The notes under the pieces were generated by a model. It was not told the origin of the DNA, searched no databases, and saw only the letters and a list, made by a program, of their open reading frames with translations. Made by a program: the position numbers and the translations under genes. Of a stretch of DNA of 64,000 nt, positions 34,766 through 46,722 are shown piece after piece. This DNA is from Pollenia angustigena (lineage: Eukaryota; Arthropoda; Insecta; Diptera; Polleniidae). The first letter of the stretch is position 1; the number at the start of each line of letters is the position of its first letter. Location: positions 63,893,393 through 63,957,392 of the forward strand of contig OV884059.1 of NCBI GenBank assembly GCA_930367215.1. Reading direction: 5' to 3'.

Positions 34766-37440
34766 AACCAGTGTTATCATTAAGCAGAAAAAGAAACGTA
34801 TCTTAAACTCTTCACAACTTATTATTTATAATTGAGTTGTAAACATAATAAATATGAAATAAATTGAATTATTCTTTATATACCGTTAAATGATTGGTTT
34901 CCTTTCACTGGTCATGAATTCTTCCTTTTTCAACATACTCCATTTTCACAAATACCAGGACCAGTTCTATTGGAAGAATTGACACAAATTTCCCGCAGGA
35001 GAACCAATTTCAGTTAAAACTAACTATTATTTTAACTTCTAGTTAGCAATATGTTTTTGACAGTTATAGCGGTTAGTTAATTATAACTGAACTTGGTGAA
35101 ATTGGCCGTAAATATCTTAAAACTAAAGTACATACTTAGTACTTTTAAAAATATTTAAGAATCTTTTTAGATGAACGTGTGTCAAATGATGTTATTCACG
35201 ATAAACGCCAACTTTTATACGTAAGACTTTTAATATTTAGGTTGATATTGTAAAAAAATTCACCAGCATTTAAAAGTGTTCATAAATCTGTTTTTACCCG
35301 ACTGTCAATTTTTGTATTACCTCGTATCTTCCAGTGAGCTAGATTTCGATATTAAATCTATAATCGAAGTCATTTTTCGAAGAATAATTTTTACGTCTGA
35401 ACATACCTTTAGTGTGAAAAAATTTCCATTTTTAATTTTTTATAATCTAAACGTAAAAGTTATTGAATTTTTAAGCCCCACGGTGACTTTTGTCCCACCC
35501 TGTTAATCGAGCGATTTTAAAATTTAAAATTCGATTAATTTCTAACTCCTAGAAAACCAAAAGTCAAATAATTGGATACTCTAGTAGATATTTCACATAA
35601 GTAGTATTTGAAAATGAATTTCAATTAAGTCGATAGCAAGTTCCCAAACTCTATTGTAAAAGTTCATCTAAAGTTCCATTCCATAATTTAACATACTTAT
35701 TCTGTCTTTTTATTCAAATTCATCTATAGTTACATATGCCCAAAAACATATACCATGGTTTTATGCTCGTACTAAAATTTAAGAAGTTAAACACTTTCAA
35801 TCACAGAACACCAACAGACCATTACACAATTTGTGGAAACTACCTCGATGTTTGGCACAAGTGGCTTTCATTCTGTTTCATACCAAAAAAAAGTGTATCT
35901 TATTAAACACATTGTTTTCTTTGCCCCGCTATTTTTGTTAGATATGTTTGTCTGTCCTTCCGTAAGTCCCTCGCTCGGTCTGCAGGTCTCTTTTGTCTGT
36001 CTTCAATTAAAAGTTTATCAAGTACTTAATGTTTTTTCTTTTATATTAATTAATTTGTTTATTTGTTTGTTTGTATCTACATGGATACACCTAAGTCCAT
36101 ACGTACACTTCCAAACATACAAAAATAATACATATGAAACTGTGTAGTCATTCGGATACGTAAAGCTGTTAGTTTGTATGCTTCAGAATGTTTATTTTTT
36201 GTTTGTAGGAAGAATTCTTTAAAACTGATTTCTGTTTAGTTGATTTAGTTTTCAATTTTTCTCTCTTTAAAATTTTTTTTTCAATAAACATTTGGCCTTT
36301 TGTATAATTGTTTGTACGAATAAGTTTATATAGTTCTTAAAATTGAAGTTCATCGATACGTGTGTATTCCGTATGTTCGTATTCGGTATGTATACATGTT
36401 TGATACCTTGCAATGAATAGTGTTAGTTCAACCGGACATAACTTGGTTCACTTGTATTACATTCCTTTGAAAATGCTTGCATGTCTGTCTGTGTGACTGT
36501 TTTATTGTCGAATATAACGTTATTATAACTCCTCGTCAGACAGTTCTATCTGTCGGTCGTTTAGTCGCAACAAATGTCCGTTCTTTGCATTCTTTTCTTT
36601 TGAACACACATTAAAGCCAGCTAAAAAACTTTAGCCATTACGTTCTAGTAACTCAAGATTTGTTTTTTTTTTTCATTTCAAGTACTTCCACTTTCCTCAT
36701 GCCTTGCGTTGTTTGCTTATCCAATAAAAAGATGCATTACACACTGAGAAACTAAACAAAATTTGCACCTGAATTTAAGAGTTTTAGTCTTTTTTTGTAC
36801 ACTGCGTCGCCAATTAAAGTTTTACAATATTATTTATTCATAGCTAATGTATGGCTTCATTATTACTATCGGTGGCTTTTTTAATCCGACTTGTGTCATC
36901 TCGAATCCTTCTCTATAATGCCCAATTTTTTGCACTTGCCAAGAAAGCCCTTTCTTGACATGTCTGGCTTTAAATATACTCACTTTTATGACACGCCTCT
37001 AATTAAGTTCCCTTTTTTCTTTTTTAACATATGTACATCGTCGGTCACAGGTAGACAACTCCTAACTCGCAAAAAAATCGAATCGGGTTTTTGATGCCAA
37101 AAGACTGTGTTTGTCCTTCTGCATGTAAGTACGTTTCATTTATATTTTTAAAAAATTTCCTTCCCGCGTAATTTTACAATATTGGTGAAAATTTTCAAAT
37201 TAGTAGGTCAGTTACGAGTTGTCAACTTAAAAAATATCAGCTACAATTTTATAATAAGTCATCGCATCCCGTTTAAACACACAGAAAATAATAATTTGTT
37301 TAGGCTCGTAAAAGACTTGACCGGTATATTTTATTCTTGCAAGAAAAGGTAAGTTTATCTGATACTTGATATTGAGATATTAACTTTTCTTATTTTAAGA
37401 TATTAAAATTAATTGTGCCGATAATTGAGTTGACTTAGAT
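34766..37440. other. Long stretch without recognisable genes
   Basis: Several 60-105 codon frames exist, but they are hydrophobic or low-complexity translations with no family motifs. The sequence resembles intronic or intergenic fly DNA with CTGT/CTTT-rich tracts (35940-36000, 36480-36560). No TIRs were found. Confidence 0.4.
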
Positions 37441-37461
37441 CAATACCGTGATAATGAATGT

Positions 37462-38257
37462 TTGACGGTTATGAAATTTTCGGAATCATTGGACTCAAAT
37501 TGTGATGAAAATGATCAAAGTGCGTTAAAAAAACGTAAGGGGTTTCATAAATTCTTGTTACAAAAACAATGTACATCGCCCAGAAAGACAGATAAAGCCT
37601 TCATGTCATTCAGAACATTGTCGCAAGTCCAAATTACGTCATTGCCAAAGTCTTACACAGGAAGATCGTGAATGTATATTTTAATTATTTTGGAATATGA
37701 CATGGAAAGAAAAGCGAAATTTCGTGGTTGATTCGTGTAAGATGTCTAAGACCAAAGGACCTACAAAAAAACGACAGTGCAAGGAATAAATCTTATACGT
37801 TGAAGTATTTTTTTAATATAGGAAACACAAAATTTAGAGTTTGCAAACAAATGTTTTTAAATAGTTTAGTTATTGGTGAATGGACAGTGAAATCCTGGAA
37901 TAAAAAGCCCAATTGCGGTATGTTTAAAGTACCCTGTGAAATGCAATGCAATAGAAGTGGAAACAACAAAAAGGAGCAAACCGAATTTTTAATGAAATAC
38001 ATAAATAGTCTCCCACGATTGCCTTCCTATTATTGTCGCAAATATACTCCAAAAAAATATTTAGAACCTGTAAAATCAAGGCTATAAGTCCAAAACAGAG
38101 CATATCTTTCCACCGTCCAAAAAAAGACATGTGTGACACTTGCCTAAGCTACTCCTTAAACCAAATATCTGAAGAAGAGTACAAAAAACATCAAACCAAT
38201 ATCGTAAAAGCACAGCCGGAGAAAAATTACAAAAACAAATCAATTGATGGCGAATGA
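37462..38257 (+). pseudogene. Unnamed transposase-like protein fragment
   Basis: Pieces in three overlapping frames can be read in order: a Cys/Lys-rich start; IF..FW....KRNF near 37690; KFRVCKQMFLNSLVIGEWTV (from about 37829); INSLPRLPSYYCRKYTPKKY (about 38000); and ISFHRPKKDMCDTCLSY (about 38100) followed by ISEEEYKKH. I remember this motif series (VCK..FL.TL, SHY.R......YL, FH.PKKD.CD.C) from highly repeated insect and crustacean hypothetical proteins that look transposon-encoded, but cannot name the superfamily. The zinc-ligand-like CxxC survives; the downstream catalytic part is absent. Frameshifts near 37670, 37790 and 38085. Confidence 0.55.
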
Positions 38258-38749
38258 GTATTTATTGAACAAAATGTTCAAGCGGTGATGGTATGTCCTT
38301 ATATTCACATTCATTCACATTGTAATATAAATTTTCACATTGTCGTTCACTATATTTTTAAAATTGGAACCTCATAAGTGAGCAACATTTGCAATTTTTT
38401 TTTTCAAATTGTCAACACGTATTATTTATTTTAATTTTTTTTTTTATGTGAAATAATTTCAATTCCTTTGTTTTCTTAACACCATCTGAAAATAAATATC
38501 TCCTACTAACTTGGTTTTTTTATTTACTTCCAACACGGTTTAGTAACGGAGTAATAACTTTTTTTTGTCTCCTGAAAAGTTCAAAAAAACATGTTAAGAG
38601 TTGTCAACCTGTGACCGACGACATGTTACATTAAAACAGATCGAACCCAATACAACACTAAAAAATTGCACCCACCCGCATTAGAATGAAAAATACATTA
38701 AAAAAGTTTCTAGAAGTAAAAATACGAAAATAGACAGACTTAAATCAAA

Positions 38750-39045
38750 AAACTATTGGAATAAAACTTTAACAAAATTTATGATATCTGTAGACTACAA
38801 TGCACGACATAAGCTACTTTTCCATACAAAACAAATAAAAAACTATGTTAAGTTTTTTAGAAAAGGATATTTGGTCTCGATTCGTTCCATTTTCAATAGG
38901 CTTGGTCCTTGTACCAGTCAGAGCCTCTGTGACAATTTTCATCAAATTGTCTCCGAATTTGTGATCTGTATGCACAAGGTTGCATTGACAGCCAGCTGGC
39001 CGGACGGACATCGTTAGATCCACTCAGAAAGTGATTCTGAGCCGA
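38750..39045 (-). repeat. Dispersed repeat piece, reverse orientation
   Basis: The reverse complement of copy A features: here TGACAGCCAGCTGGCCGGAC, GGACATCGTTAGATCCACTC and AGAAAGTGATTCTGAGCC; the copy at 8459 has the complementary order. The apparent frames on both strands are explained by this. Confidence 0.65.
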
Positions 39046-39151
39046 TATTACGAATTATTTCTTATTATATTCCTAATTAATTTTCTTTAAACTAATTTAT
39101 TTATTACATTTACATACATATGGTAATTTTTTTAATTACAATAAATCATCT

Positions 39152-39430
39152 TCAGTACTGGATTCTTCCAAAAAAAATATTGCCGCTCAACGAAACATTT
39201 GTTTCGACATCTTTAGCTGGTCCATCAACATTTTCTCTCAGTATATATTTCTCAATTTCTTCAAAAAATAGATTTTTTTTAGTCTTTAGATTCCTTTTTG
39301 AAGATAACAACGGATCTGAGGAAAGTATTAAATGAGTCATTAAATCTTTATGAGTGTCGTCGTGGGACAGTCTGGGTTTTCTCACGATTTTGTGGTTGGC
39401 TTCCAATGCTTCTTCGGAGAAGCACCCTGA
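39152..39430 (-). pseudogene. RAG1/Transib-like C-terminal exon, second copy
   Basis: Starting just after a candidate splice acceptor (minus sequence AAATAAATTTCAG ending near 39428), the frame reads GCFSEEALEANHKIVRK then DLMTHLILSSDPLLSSKR and runs to a stop near 39152 without a break. It aligns by eye with the C-terminus of the pseudogene at 50725-56720 (LSEEAQEKRNK ... EDLFNILLATSDPFISSIR). In RAG1 the corresponding segment (ASEGNE.GNK.FRR.R) carries the third catalytic acidic residue. The upstream part was not found nearby. It may be a fragment of the same transposon family or an exon of a derived gene. Confidence 0.5.
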
Positions 39431-40985
39431 AATTTATTTTCGTTATTAGTTACGTTTCATTATAATTACATAAAACCACTTTAATACCATAATATTTCTT
39501 ATTATGTTCCTAGTTTATTGCGCCCTCTAATGCCGCAAAATGCAGACAAACACAAAAAATTTTTTATACATATTTTGATTTTTGTTGTTTTTTATTGAAC
39601 GGTATAAGTTTGAATTAAAATTTCACACTATTTGTAGTTAATTGTCTTTTAAACTCCTGAAAACTATAAAAATTTGAGCAAAAATCATGAAAATAGCCAT
39701 TTAAAAAAAAATTTTTTTTTAAGTTGTGGTCAAATTTTTTCAATTGTTTTTCTTGGAGTTATTAGAAAACAGTTTGAATATTCGAAATCAGAAAAAAACC
39801 CATAGACGGTATTTTTTTTTTTTTTTTTTTTAATATTCCATCAAAGTTTGAAAATTTTTAGAGTTTAAGTAAATAATAAGCATATTTCAAACCAATAAAA
39901 AACACTTATGAGAAAATAATTCAATAAAATTTGTTTACAGTTAATTCTAAATATAGTAAACTACTACAGAAAAAAATTTCAATCTCGTGCTTTAAAAAAC
40001 AACAGTTTTACAACAGTTTTCCTAAAGGATGTAAAACTCAAGTAGTTATTTGGCCATTTTTACTATAAATTCTCAAACTTTGGCGCCCTCTAGCGCCGCC
40101 AAAAAGAGTTAAATCTTAAAAATTCTTCAAAATTCATTTTAATTATTTTGTTATCTATCGATCTGTAAATTTTTAAGTACAATATAAGACTTGTTTTTTT
40201 TTTGATGTATGTCTATGGGCCAAAGCACTGTGCGCCGCGTCGTTCAAATAATGCCATTCACTTTTTAAAATTCATTGAATTTTAAATAAACTAGTGATTT
40301 TGTATGTAAGAAGCGAATAAAAACATTTTTTGTATCTCGAAAACCTGACGCGATAGAGAAAAACCAGAAAAACAGATTCGAATTCAGCCCGCCAAATTAC
40401 CCTAGGAAAGATATTTGGCTGCTCCAGTCCAAAACCTTGTTGGCTAGCGTAATTAAAAACGATAAAATATTTAACTCTTCCTCTATTCAAGTTCAAAGCT
40501 ATAAAGCTTGTAATGTTTCAATTATTCAGCTTTATGTTCCCCGATGAATCTAAATAAAATTCGTACTTACATTAAAAAAATATTTTATACAAATTTTCCA
40601 TTTCAGTTGGCGATATGTATATATTTTTATTTTATAGTTTTACCTTTTGAAACTGTATTCAATTTCTTTAGGGATTTTTTCGTTTCTTTTCTTTTTAAGT
40701 TTCGTAGTACAATTTTAAAGCTGTAATTGGTCTTTTTCTCTTGGCAACTTGTTCATCTTTAAGCTTACAGGCTTTTTTTATTGAAGTTGTTGTAGTAAAA
40801 GCAGTTGTTTTTGTTAATATTTCCTTTGAAGATATTGGCAATATAAAAATGTTTAGCTGTTTATTGTTTTGTTTTAAATCTGACTTTGTTTCATTAAATT
40901 ATCAATCATCGCGTCATAAAAAGTATTGGACTTTGATAGTTTGACTAAATCAGCCTTTTGTTTTACAATTTTAGCTATTGATTTA
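39431..40985. other. No gene seen; GCGCCCTCTA-type dispersed segments
   Basis: Two related phrases, GCGCCCTCTAATGCCGC (about 39519) and GCGCCCTCTAGCGCCGCC (about 40083), suggest copies of one repeat. The rest is AT-rich. Confidence 0.4.
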
Positions 40986-40989
40986 AATA

Positions 40990-41832
40990 TTAACAATCTC
41001 CCATAAGTTCACGATGGTGTTAAGATCTTGTGATTCAGCAGGCCAGTCTAAAGCTTTAATGATATTTCTCTGGATCCACGACTTACAGTGCTTTGTGGTA
41101 TTCCTAGGATCGTTATCCAGCTAAAACGTCTACACTAACGGCATCTCTTTCTCTGCATAAAGTAACATTATGTGGTTTAAAATACCCGTGTACATAAAGC
41201 GATCAATATTACCTTCTATGTGGTGAATTGGATCGATTCCTTGTCCGGAAAAACAGCCCCAGACCATAATGTTACCACCCCCATATTTTGTAGTTGCTAT
41301 CCAATACTTCAACTTAAATCTCTGGGCGTTAGGTCTTCTTACTCGTCTGTTACCATCCGGGTCTTCCATCTTTGAACAGTCCAACTGAGGTGTGATTGGG
41401 CAAACTCCAGCCAGGCTTTCGGCTTCGTTGATGAAATAAGGGGGTTTCGAGCTGGAAGCCTGCTGAAATGATGTGGCATCACTTTGAATAATTCTCTTGA
41501 TATTTGAGTCATCTTTTCAAGGTTTTCTTTCTCCGTATATTACAGAAACGTTATAAGTTTGTTGACATTTCTTAGTTGAATGTTTTTTTTACTTATTTGA
41601 CAATATTTATTTTAATTTAAGTGTTGCAATGGTAAAACGTACAACGTAAGAATTTTGAAGTTGTTTCTATAACACTTTTAATCTAATTTTTATTATTTTT
41701 GTTATACAATTTTGTTTTATAGAGAAATATTTGTATGATATTTACTTTTTTTAAACATTTTTTATAGAAAAAGTGCCGATTGAAGAAAAACACATACTAA
41801 TGGGGAGCTTAAGTTTTGACTGACACTGTACT
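40990..41832 (-). pseudogene. Tc1-like transposase pseudogene
   Basis: On minus, 41395-41130 reads LDCSKMEDPDGNRRVRRPNA then YGGGNIMVWGCFSGQGIDPI and HHIEGNIDRFMYTGILNHIM, the central part of a Tc1 transposase containing its MVWG block. Continuing to about 40990 gives DNDPRNTTKHCKSWI, ALDWPAESQDLN and NLW, the QDNDPKHTS...WPAQSPDLNPIENLW region with two in-frame stops and altered catalytic context. The right border is probably CAGTGTCAGTCAAAAC (inverted, ending at 41832 before TA). No left TIR was found. Confidence 0.85.
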
Positions 41833-41907
41833 TACATAACACAAAATTGAAATAAAAGTTATTCATAAACGATTATTAAATTGAACAAACGTTTATTAAC
41901 TTGAGGG

Positions 41908-42570
41908 CTACACGATCAAGTTTTGCCTATCAAGTTTTAATACGCTCACACTTTTTTACCAATACACTCATACTTTTAAAAATTGATACGAACTTGCCTC
42001 TAAAATTCTCTTGCCAGTGAGTGTATCAATTTTCGTTCAAGAAAACATCTTATTACAAATCGTTTGAAGTTGTTTTTGTTTTTTTTTTCACAAATATTTT
42101 ACCGGCAAAAGCTGAAGTTCTTTTTTTTTACAAATTGTTGCGGGAATTTTAAAATTTTAACTAAAAACCTAAAAAAATAGTGAAATATGTTTTTTAATAA
42201 AATTTATTTATAAAATTAATAAGCAAAATGATGTTCTGCGATTCATAGAGCTGTACAGAAGCCATGAAATTTTATGAATCTTTCATCATATAGGCGAAAT
42301 GAGCCTACGAGTCTATAGCTTCTGAAACAAAAATGTCAGTGGAAGAAGTAAAGAAAAAAATAAAGTCCCTTCGAACAGCCTACAGTGCAGAAAAATCAAA
42401 AGTGGAAAATAGCAAAACATTTTGAGTTGTTTTCTCGGCGACGACATCTTGAAAAAGTAAATTGCTTTCAACTTGCGCGCAGCATACGTCACAGCTGCCA
42501 ATTTTTGCATATTTTGACAAACAGTATATGTAAAAGACTATCAAGAAAAGCTTGATCGTGTGGCTGCAAT
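41908..42570. mobile_element. TIR element carrying a MADF-like fragment
   Basis: GCTACACGATCAAGTTTT near 41910 is mirrored by AAAAGCTTGATCGTGTGGC near 42550. Exact ends and target duplication were not resolved. A second TATCAAG motif lies just inside each TIR. It encloses the coding remnant at 42235-42420. Confidence 0.5.
42235..42420 (+). pseudogene. MADF-like DNA-binding domain remnant
   Basis: After frame changes the sequence reads ELYRSHEI at the start, then AYESIASE.KMSVEEVKKKI and KSLRTAYSAEKSKVENSKT. This is the pattern of a MADF (Myb/SANT-like) domain: FI.LYR..PCLWN..., then A...IA......EV..KI..LR..Y..E..K. MADF proteins occur as host regulators and as accessory proteins of PIF/Harbinger transposons; TIRs around this remnant favour the latter. 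The middle of the domain is broken. Confidence 0.6.
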
Positions 42571-43114
42571 GTAAGAAAAATTTTCATATAAAATTTATTT
42601 TTTAAACCTTTATTATATTTAAAAAATTATTATGAATACATGCGTTAAACTTTGGTTAAGAGTGAATAAAATTAACAAAAACAAAATCAGATCTTTAATT
42701 GGTTTATTTGTCAAAGGGGGAAATTAAATTATTTTCAAACCAAACATCGCAAAGAAAATAAAGGCATTAAGAAAAAAAATCAAAAGATAAAAGTAAAATG
42801 CATCGAGTGTACGAGAAAATTATATATTAAGTTAATTGGAACTCGTATATTTTCATCATCACCATTCTTCCCAAACTCTGCAGCTCCTGTTATTTACGAG
42901 TATTTATGTATGTATTTAATTTACGGTATTGTGTTTCTTTGATATTAAGTATTGTTGCTGAAGTTTTTGTTTCTTTTGCATGATAACTTTAAATGTTTGA
43001 CGTCAAACATATGCCAGAGAACATGAATTATTATTTATTTATTGTTTATTGTTTACGCTTCCTCTCATCTTCCCTTTTTGACCAAGCAAGAGCGTGGTTT
43101 GGTTTTCTTGTTTC
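42571..43114. other. No gene seen
   Basis: AT-rich noncoding DNA with no TIR or coding motif that I can support. Confidence 0.4.
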
Positions 43115-43117
43115 TTA

Positions 43118-43775
43118 CACTCAGTTTAGATGAGGGCTTTTACGACGTCGCTTTGTCGACGTCTCTTTTGGTTTGTCGGTGAGCGGTGTAGAAAAGAAAG
43201 AGGGGTTAACAAAATGTCTCGTTTTGTATTTTGCATGTCGTTTTTTACATTTCTCTTTTAACTTTTTCTGTTTACGTTTTATTCTTTTTCTTACTTTGAA
43301 GTGTGTGGTTGAAAATACAGTGAGACCTCGATTATCGATAATAGACGGGATCGGCAGAATTCTTGATTATTTATTTTTTTTGGTGTGTTTCTTATTTTAT
43401 GTAAATATATAACGTTTTATTATGTAAACATGAGGAAAAAAGTAAATTTGGCAGAACATGCTTCCACACCGTTAATATATTCTCTTTCTTCGTTTATTTA
43501 AATTTCTTTTGATTGTTCAAAATTTAACGAAAAAAAGATAATTTGTTTATAATTTCGGATAATAGAGGCAATTTAAATCAGTGCAAAAAAATGTTTGTTT
43601 TCCATTTTATTGAAGCTGCCGGTTAATTGAATGACGGGTAATCAAGGCCATACTGTAAATAAAAAAAAGACATGCAACCAAAAATCATCGTATGAACGAA
43701 AAGAGATTTTGGAAGTTGCTTTAAAAGGGAATCAAGATAAAACGACGTCGTAAAAGCCCTCATGTGAATTGAGTG
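43118..43775. mobile_element. PIF/Harbinger-like element with TTA target site
   Basis: TTA at 43115-43117 and 43776-43778. TIRs of about 41 bp contain GAGGGCTTTTACGACGTCG at both ends. GACGTC/CGACG palindromes recur inside the left end. No transposase. A pogo-like MITE (43318-43655) is inserted inside. Confidence 0.88.
43318..43655. mobile_element. pogo-like MITE inside the Harbinger-like element
   Basis: Left end CAGTGAGACCTCGATTATCG, inverted right end CAGTATGGCCTTGATTACCC, flanked by TA on both sides (43316-43317 and 43656-43657). CAGT..(A/G)CCTCGATTA is the usual start of pogo/Tigger-type TIRs. Confidence 0.82.
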
Positions 43776-44440
43776 TTAGCTGTTGATGTGGTTTTTGTAT
43801 CAACCTATATCGCTGTTTTTGCTTCCTTAATGATATTTGCATAACATAAATAAATTTATTTTATTTTTTTTCATCATTTAAAAAGAAAAACTTTGAAAAC
43901 CTGAAACTAGTTTAAACAACATTTTGTCACATTATTCAACAACAATCTGAAACACACGCAGATACATACTAAATGAGACACAAGAAAACATACATGCGCA
44001 CTTACACTCACTTACAACAAAGCATCAGCAAGCCATACTCTCTTGTGCGAGGAGGAAAAAGTTGAACAAGTCCGTTCCGTCCGTACGGAAAAGATGGAAT
44101 ATTCATATACTTTCTAGAATAATTTTAATAGTAAAGGAAATAAAACAAGTACAACGTTTAATTTTTTCTTTTACTACTTTTGTTACTCTTTTAAAGTTGT
44201 TGGCTGTTCTTCAAATGCAGTAACGTTTCTAAGCATGGGAGTCTTAACTAATTTGTTTTAATTTGATTTTTTACAATTCTTGTCCGAAATTTGTTGGGAA
44301 ACTACTTTGAGTTTACTCCATGCTTTTTCTAAAATTAAAGGCAAGCGACTGAAAATGGCGTTTTCAGAGTTTCCAAGTCTTAAATACCAATTTTTTGGCG
44401 GATGAAAAAGATCTATTCATAAGTCTTCTCATCACATTAA

Positions 44441-44659
44441 GTCCCGTTTTCACAACTTGCCGATAGCTAAAACTAGACTTTAGCCGGCCTTATAAAAAGT
44501 GTTCCATTATTAAAACTTTACTTTAATCTGAAGTGAGCAATAAAATAAATTACGGTTCATCATACCAGGTAGATTAAAGTTAAGAAAAAACAGTGGATAA
44601 CTTATTATACGGCCGATAAAATCCTACCTTTAACTATCGGTAGGTTGTGAAAACGGGCC
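44441..44659. mobile_element. 219-bp PIF/Harbinger-like MITE
   Basis: TAA at 44438-44440 and 44660-44662. The ends GTCCCGTTTTCACAACTTGC and, inverted, GGCCCGTTTTCACAACCTAC continue into CCGATAG. No coding content. Confidence 0.85.
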
Positions 44660-44662
44660 TAA

Positions 44663-46015
44663 AATTAATACAGCTTTTTTAAATTAGGCATTTAGATAAA
44701 ATTTAGTATTAATATACAATTTGTGATTATAAGTTCATTATTGTACATAGGTTCCATATTGAACCAGTAAGTGTAGGGTACCATATGTTTGGGGCGCATC
44801 TGACTATACTTTCTCGCTTGTTTTTAATATTATTATTAATTCAGAAATTATATTATACTTCTTTTTAAAATTATATTTGCTAAAACTTTTATAAAAAGGT
44901 CACTCTATACATATAAGGAGCACTTAAAATCGGTTCTGTTATTAATAAAAATGTTTATGCACAAACAAATTCATTAGAAAAGAGGTTGGGGATTTGGTCC
45001 ACAATTGTTTAGCTCACCCTAAGCTCTGGCATTTACGCAATTGTGTTGAAGTGTTTTGGGGTTGATTCTGAGTTATCTTTGCTCTCCCATACGAAAGAAA
45101 GAATCAGCGTTTCGTTGCTGCCCATCCTGTAGAAATTTTACTGTACCACAACAACAAAGAGGTCGCCGAGGTGTTGTGCAATTTGATGACAAATACGTGA
45201 CCTATAAAGTGCCTTTTTTACGACACAAACATACAAAAACGATGGAAATAAAAGAAAAGCAACAACAAACAACTTTGCAATAACAAAAAAACCAACAACA
45301 ACATTTGAAATGGGACTGATAAAGTGAATGTGTTGTGTGCTGTATATCGCAACGAACGTCGTTTGGATGGATGTCTGAATGGGTATCTAGATGGATGTGG
45401 ATGTGTTAGACTATGATTTTTCTAATGATGAGGTTGTTTTTAAATTTAACTTACATACTTATGGATAGATAGATACTTATACCTACAAAGACAATTTAAA
45501 TTCAATTTTTATTTTGTATCGACACTTGGGGACAATATTGATATAAAATTAAGTTTAAAATGTATGGAAATATGTACAAGTATCAACCTTTTTTTTCTTT
45601 TCGTTGTTGTTGTTAATTTTATTAAAATTACAACAATAATAATAAATTACTTGTTTTTTTTTAAGTTTGAGTTGTACAGCTTGTTAATTTATGTATGTAT
45701 TTCACTTCCAATGTGACATAAGCTATGAACCTTCATTTGGTGAATTGGATGTTCGATTTAAAATATGTGTATTGAGGAAAGTTTAATTAAATTTTATTTA
45801 AATGGTTAGCAATTATTCATTCTATTTTATATCTGTGGCAATCTTATCTAAATGTGCAGTTATTTAAATGTGCAGTATAATTTCATACAAAAACTCAGGT
45901 TTACTACCGATCTGTGAAGAAGTGATGATTTGATTAGAATAAAAATAAATTTTTACAAATAACCTTTAAAGTTAAAAAATGCTTTCCAACAAAGCTAAAA
46001 AAATAGACTTAAGAA
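44663..46015. other. Dispersed-repeat end, then noncoding
   Basis: 44772-44822 (AGGGTACCATATGTTTGGGG ... GACTATACTTTCTCGCTTGT) is the 3' end of a copy of the fly dispersed repeat. From 44825 to 46015 I see no gene. The apparent frame at 45056-45283 is glutamine/lysine-rich low complexity. Confidence 0.45.
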
Positions 46016-46052
46016 CTTGTTCCTTATTGCCACAGATATATACATACATATC

Positions 46053-46722
46053 AGAGAACCTCAAAACTCACTATTTTTGTGCATTTATTCATACGCTAAA
46101 ATTTACAATAACTCTATACATGCAAAACAAAGTTCAACGTTGGTAATTTTTTTTTCCTTTCGTACACATTTGATATTTTCATTTATTCGTTTTTTATTGA
46201 AAGTGCTTTATTTGCATTTTTGTTGCTCACGCAATATAACACAACTGAGTAAATTCAAAAGAGCACATTCTCTATACTTTTGTTTACATTAACAACAACA
46301 ACAACAACAATAAACAACGATGAGACCAAAGACTATAAATATATAAAGATGTTGCACTTAGTACATTTGAAATTTTAAAAAATTTTGTGCTTCTTAATGA
46401 TGAGGCAAAAACTTCGTGCTCACCTCCAAAGTGGGATTCTTTTTGATAATTTTTTGCATGAATAAACTTTTCTGAAGGATATGACAAAATTTGCGCTGGT
46501 TTTATTATATCCATACGGCACTTAACGCATGATATTCGTTGTGCTAAGTAACCAACAAAATATCGACTCGATGTTAATTCTATTGGCACATTGTTGGATG
46601 TAAAAGAATCACCATCTTCATTAAAATAATCTTCATTTTCATTGTATATACATATCTGCGATTTCTATTTCAGGGGTGTGAGTACTCTCTGATGTACTGC
46701 CAGTACTTTGAGTATCATCTAA
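46053..46722 (-). pseudogene. P-element-like transposase C-terminal fragment (minus copy)
   Basis: Read from 46722 down to about 46290: EIEIADMY, then (frame changes) PIELTSSRYFVGYLAQRISC, VKCRMDIIKP, SEKFIHAKNYQKESHFG and further downstream sequence. It parallels the plus-strand copy at 47215-47435 residue by residue. 46053-46290 would be its 3' UTR and end; that stretch has a shortened relative at 62209-62418. The CAA-repeat run at 46289-46310 interrupts it. Confidence 0.75.

Noticed and set aside
35833..36147. 104-codon frame
   Set aside because: Hydrophobic and pyrimidine-rich low complexity, with no motif or codon signal.
45056..45283. 75-codon frame with Gln/Lys-rich tail
   Set aside because: The tail is CAA-repeat translation, and the rest matches nothing I recognise.
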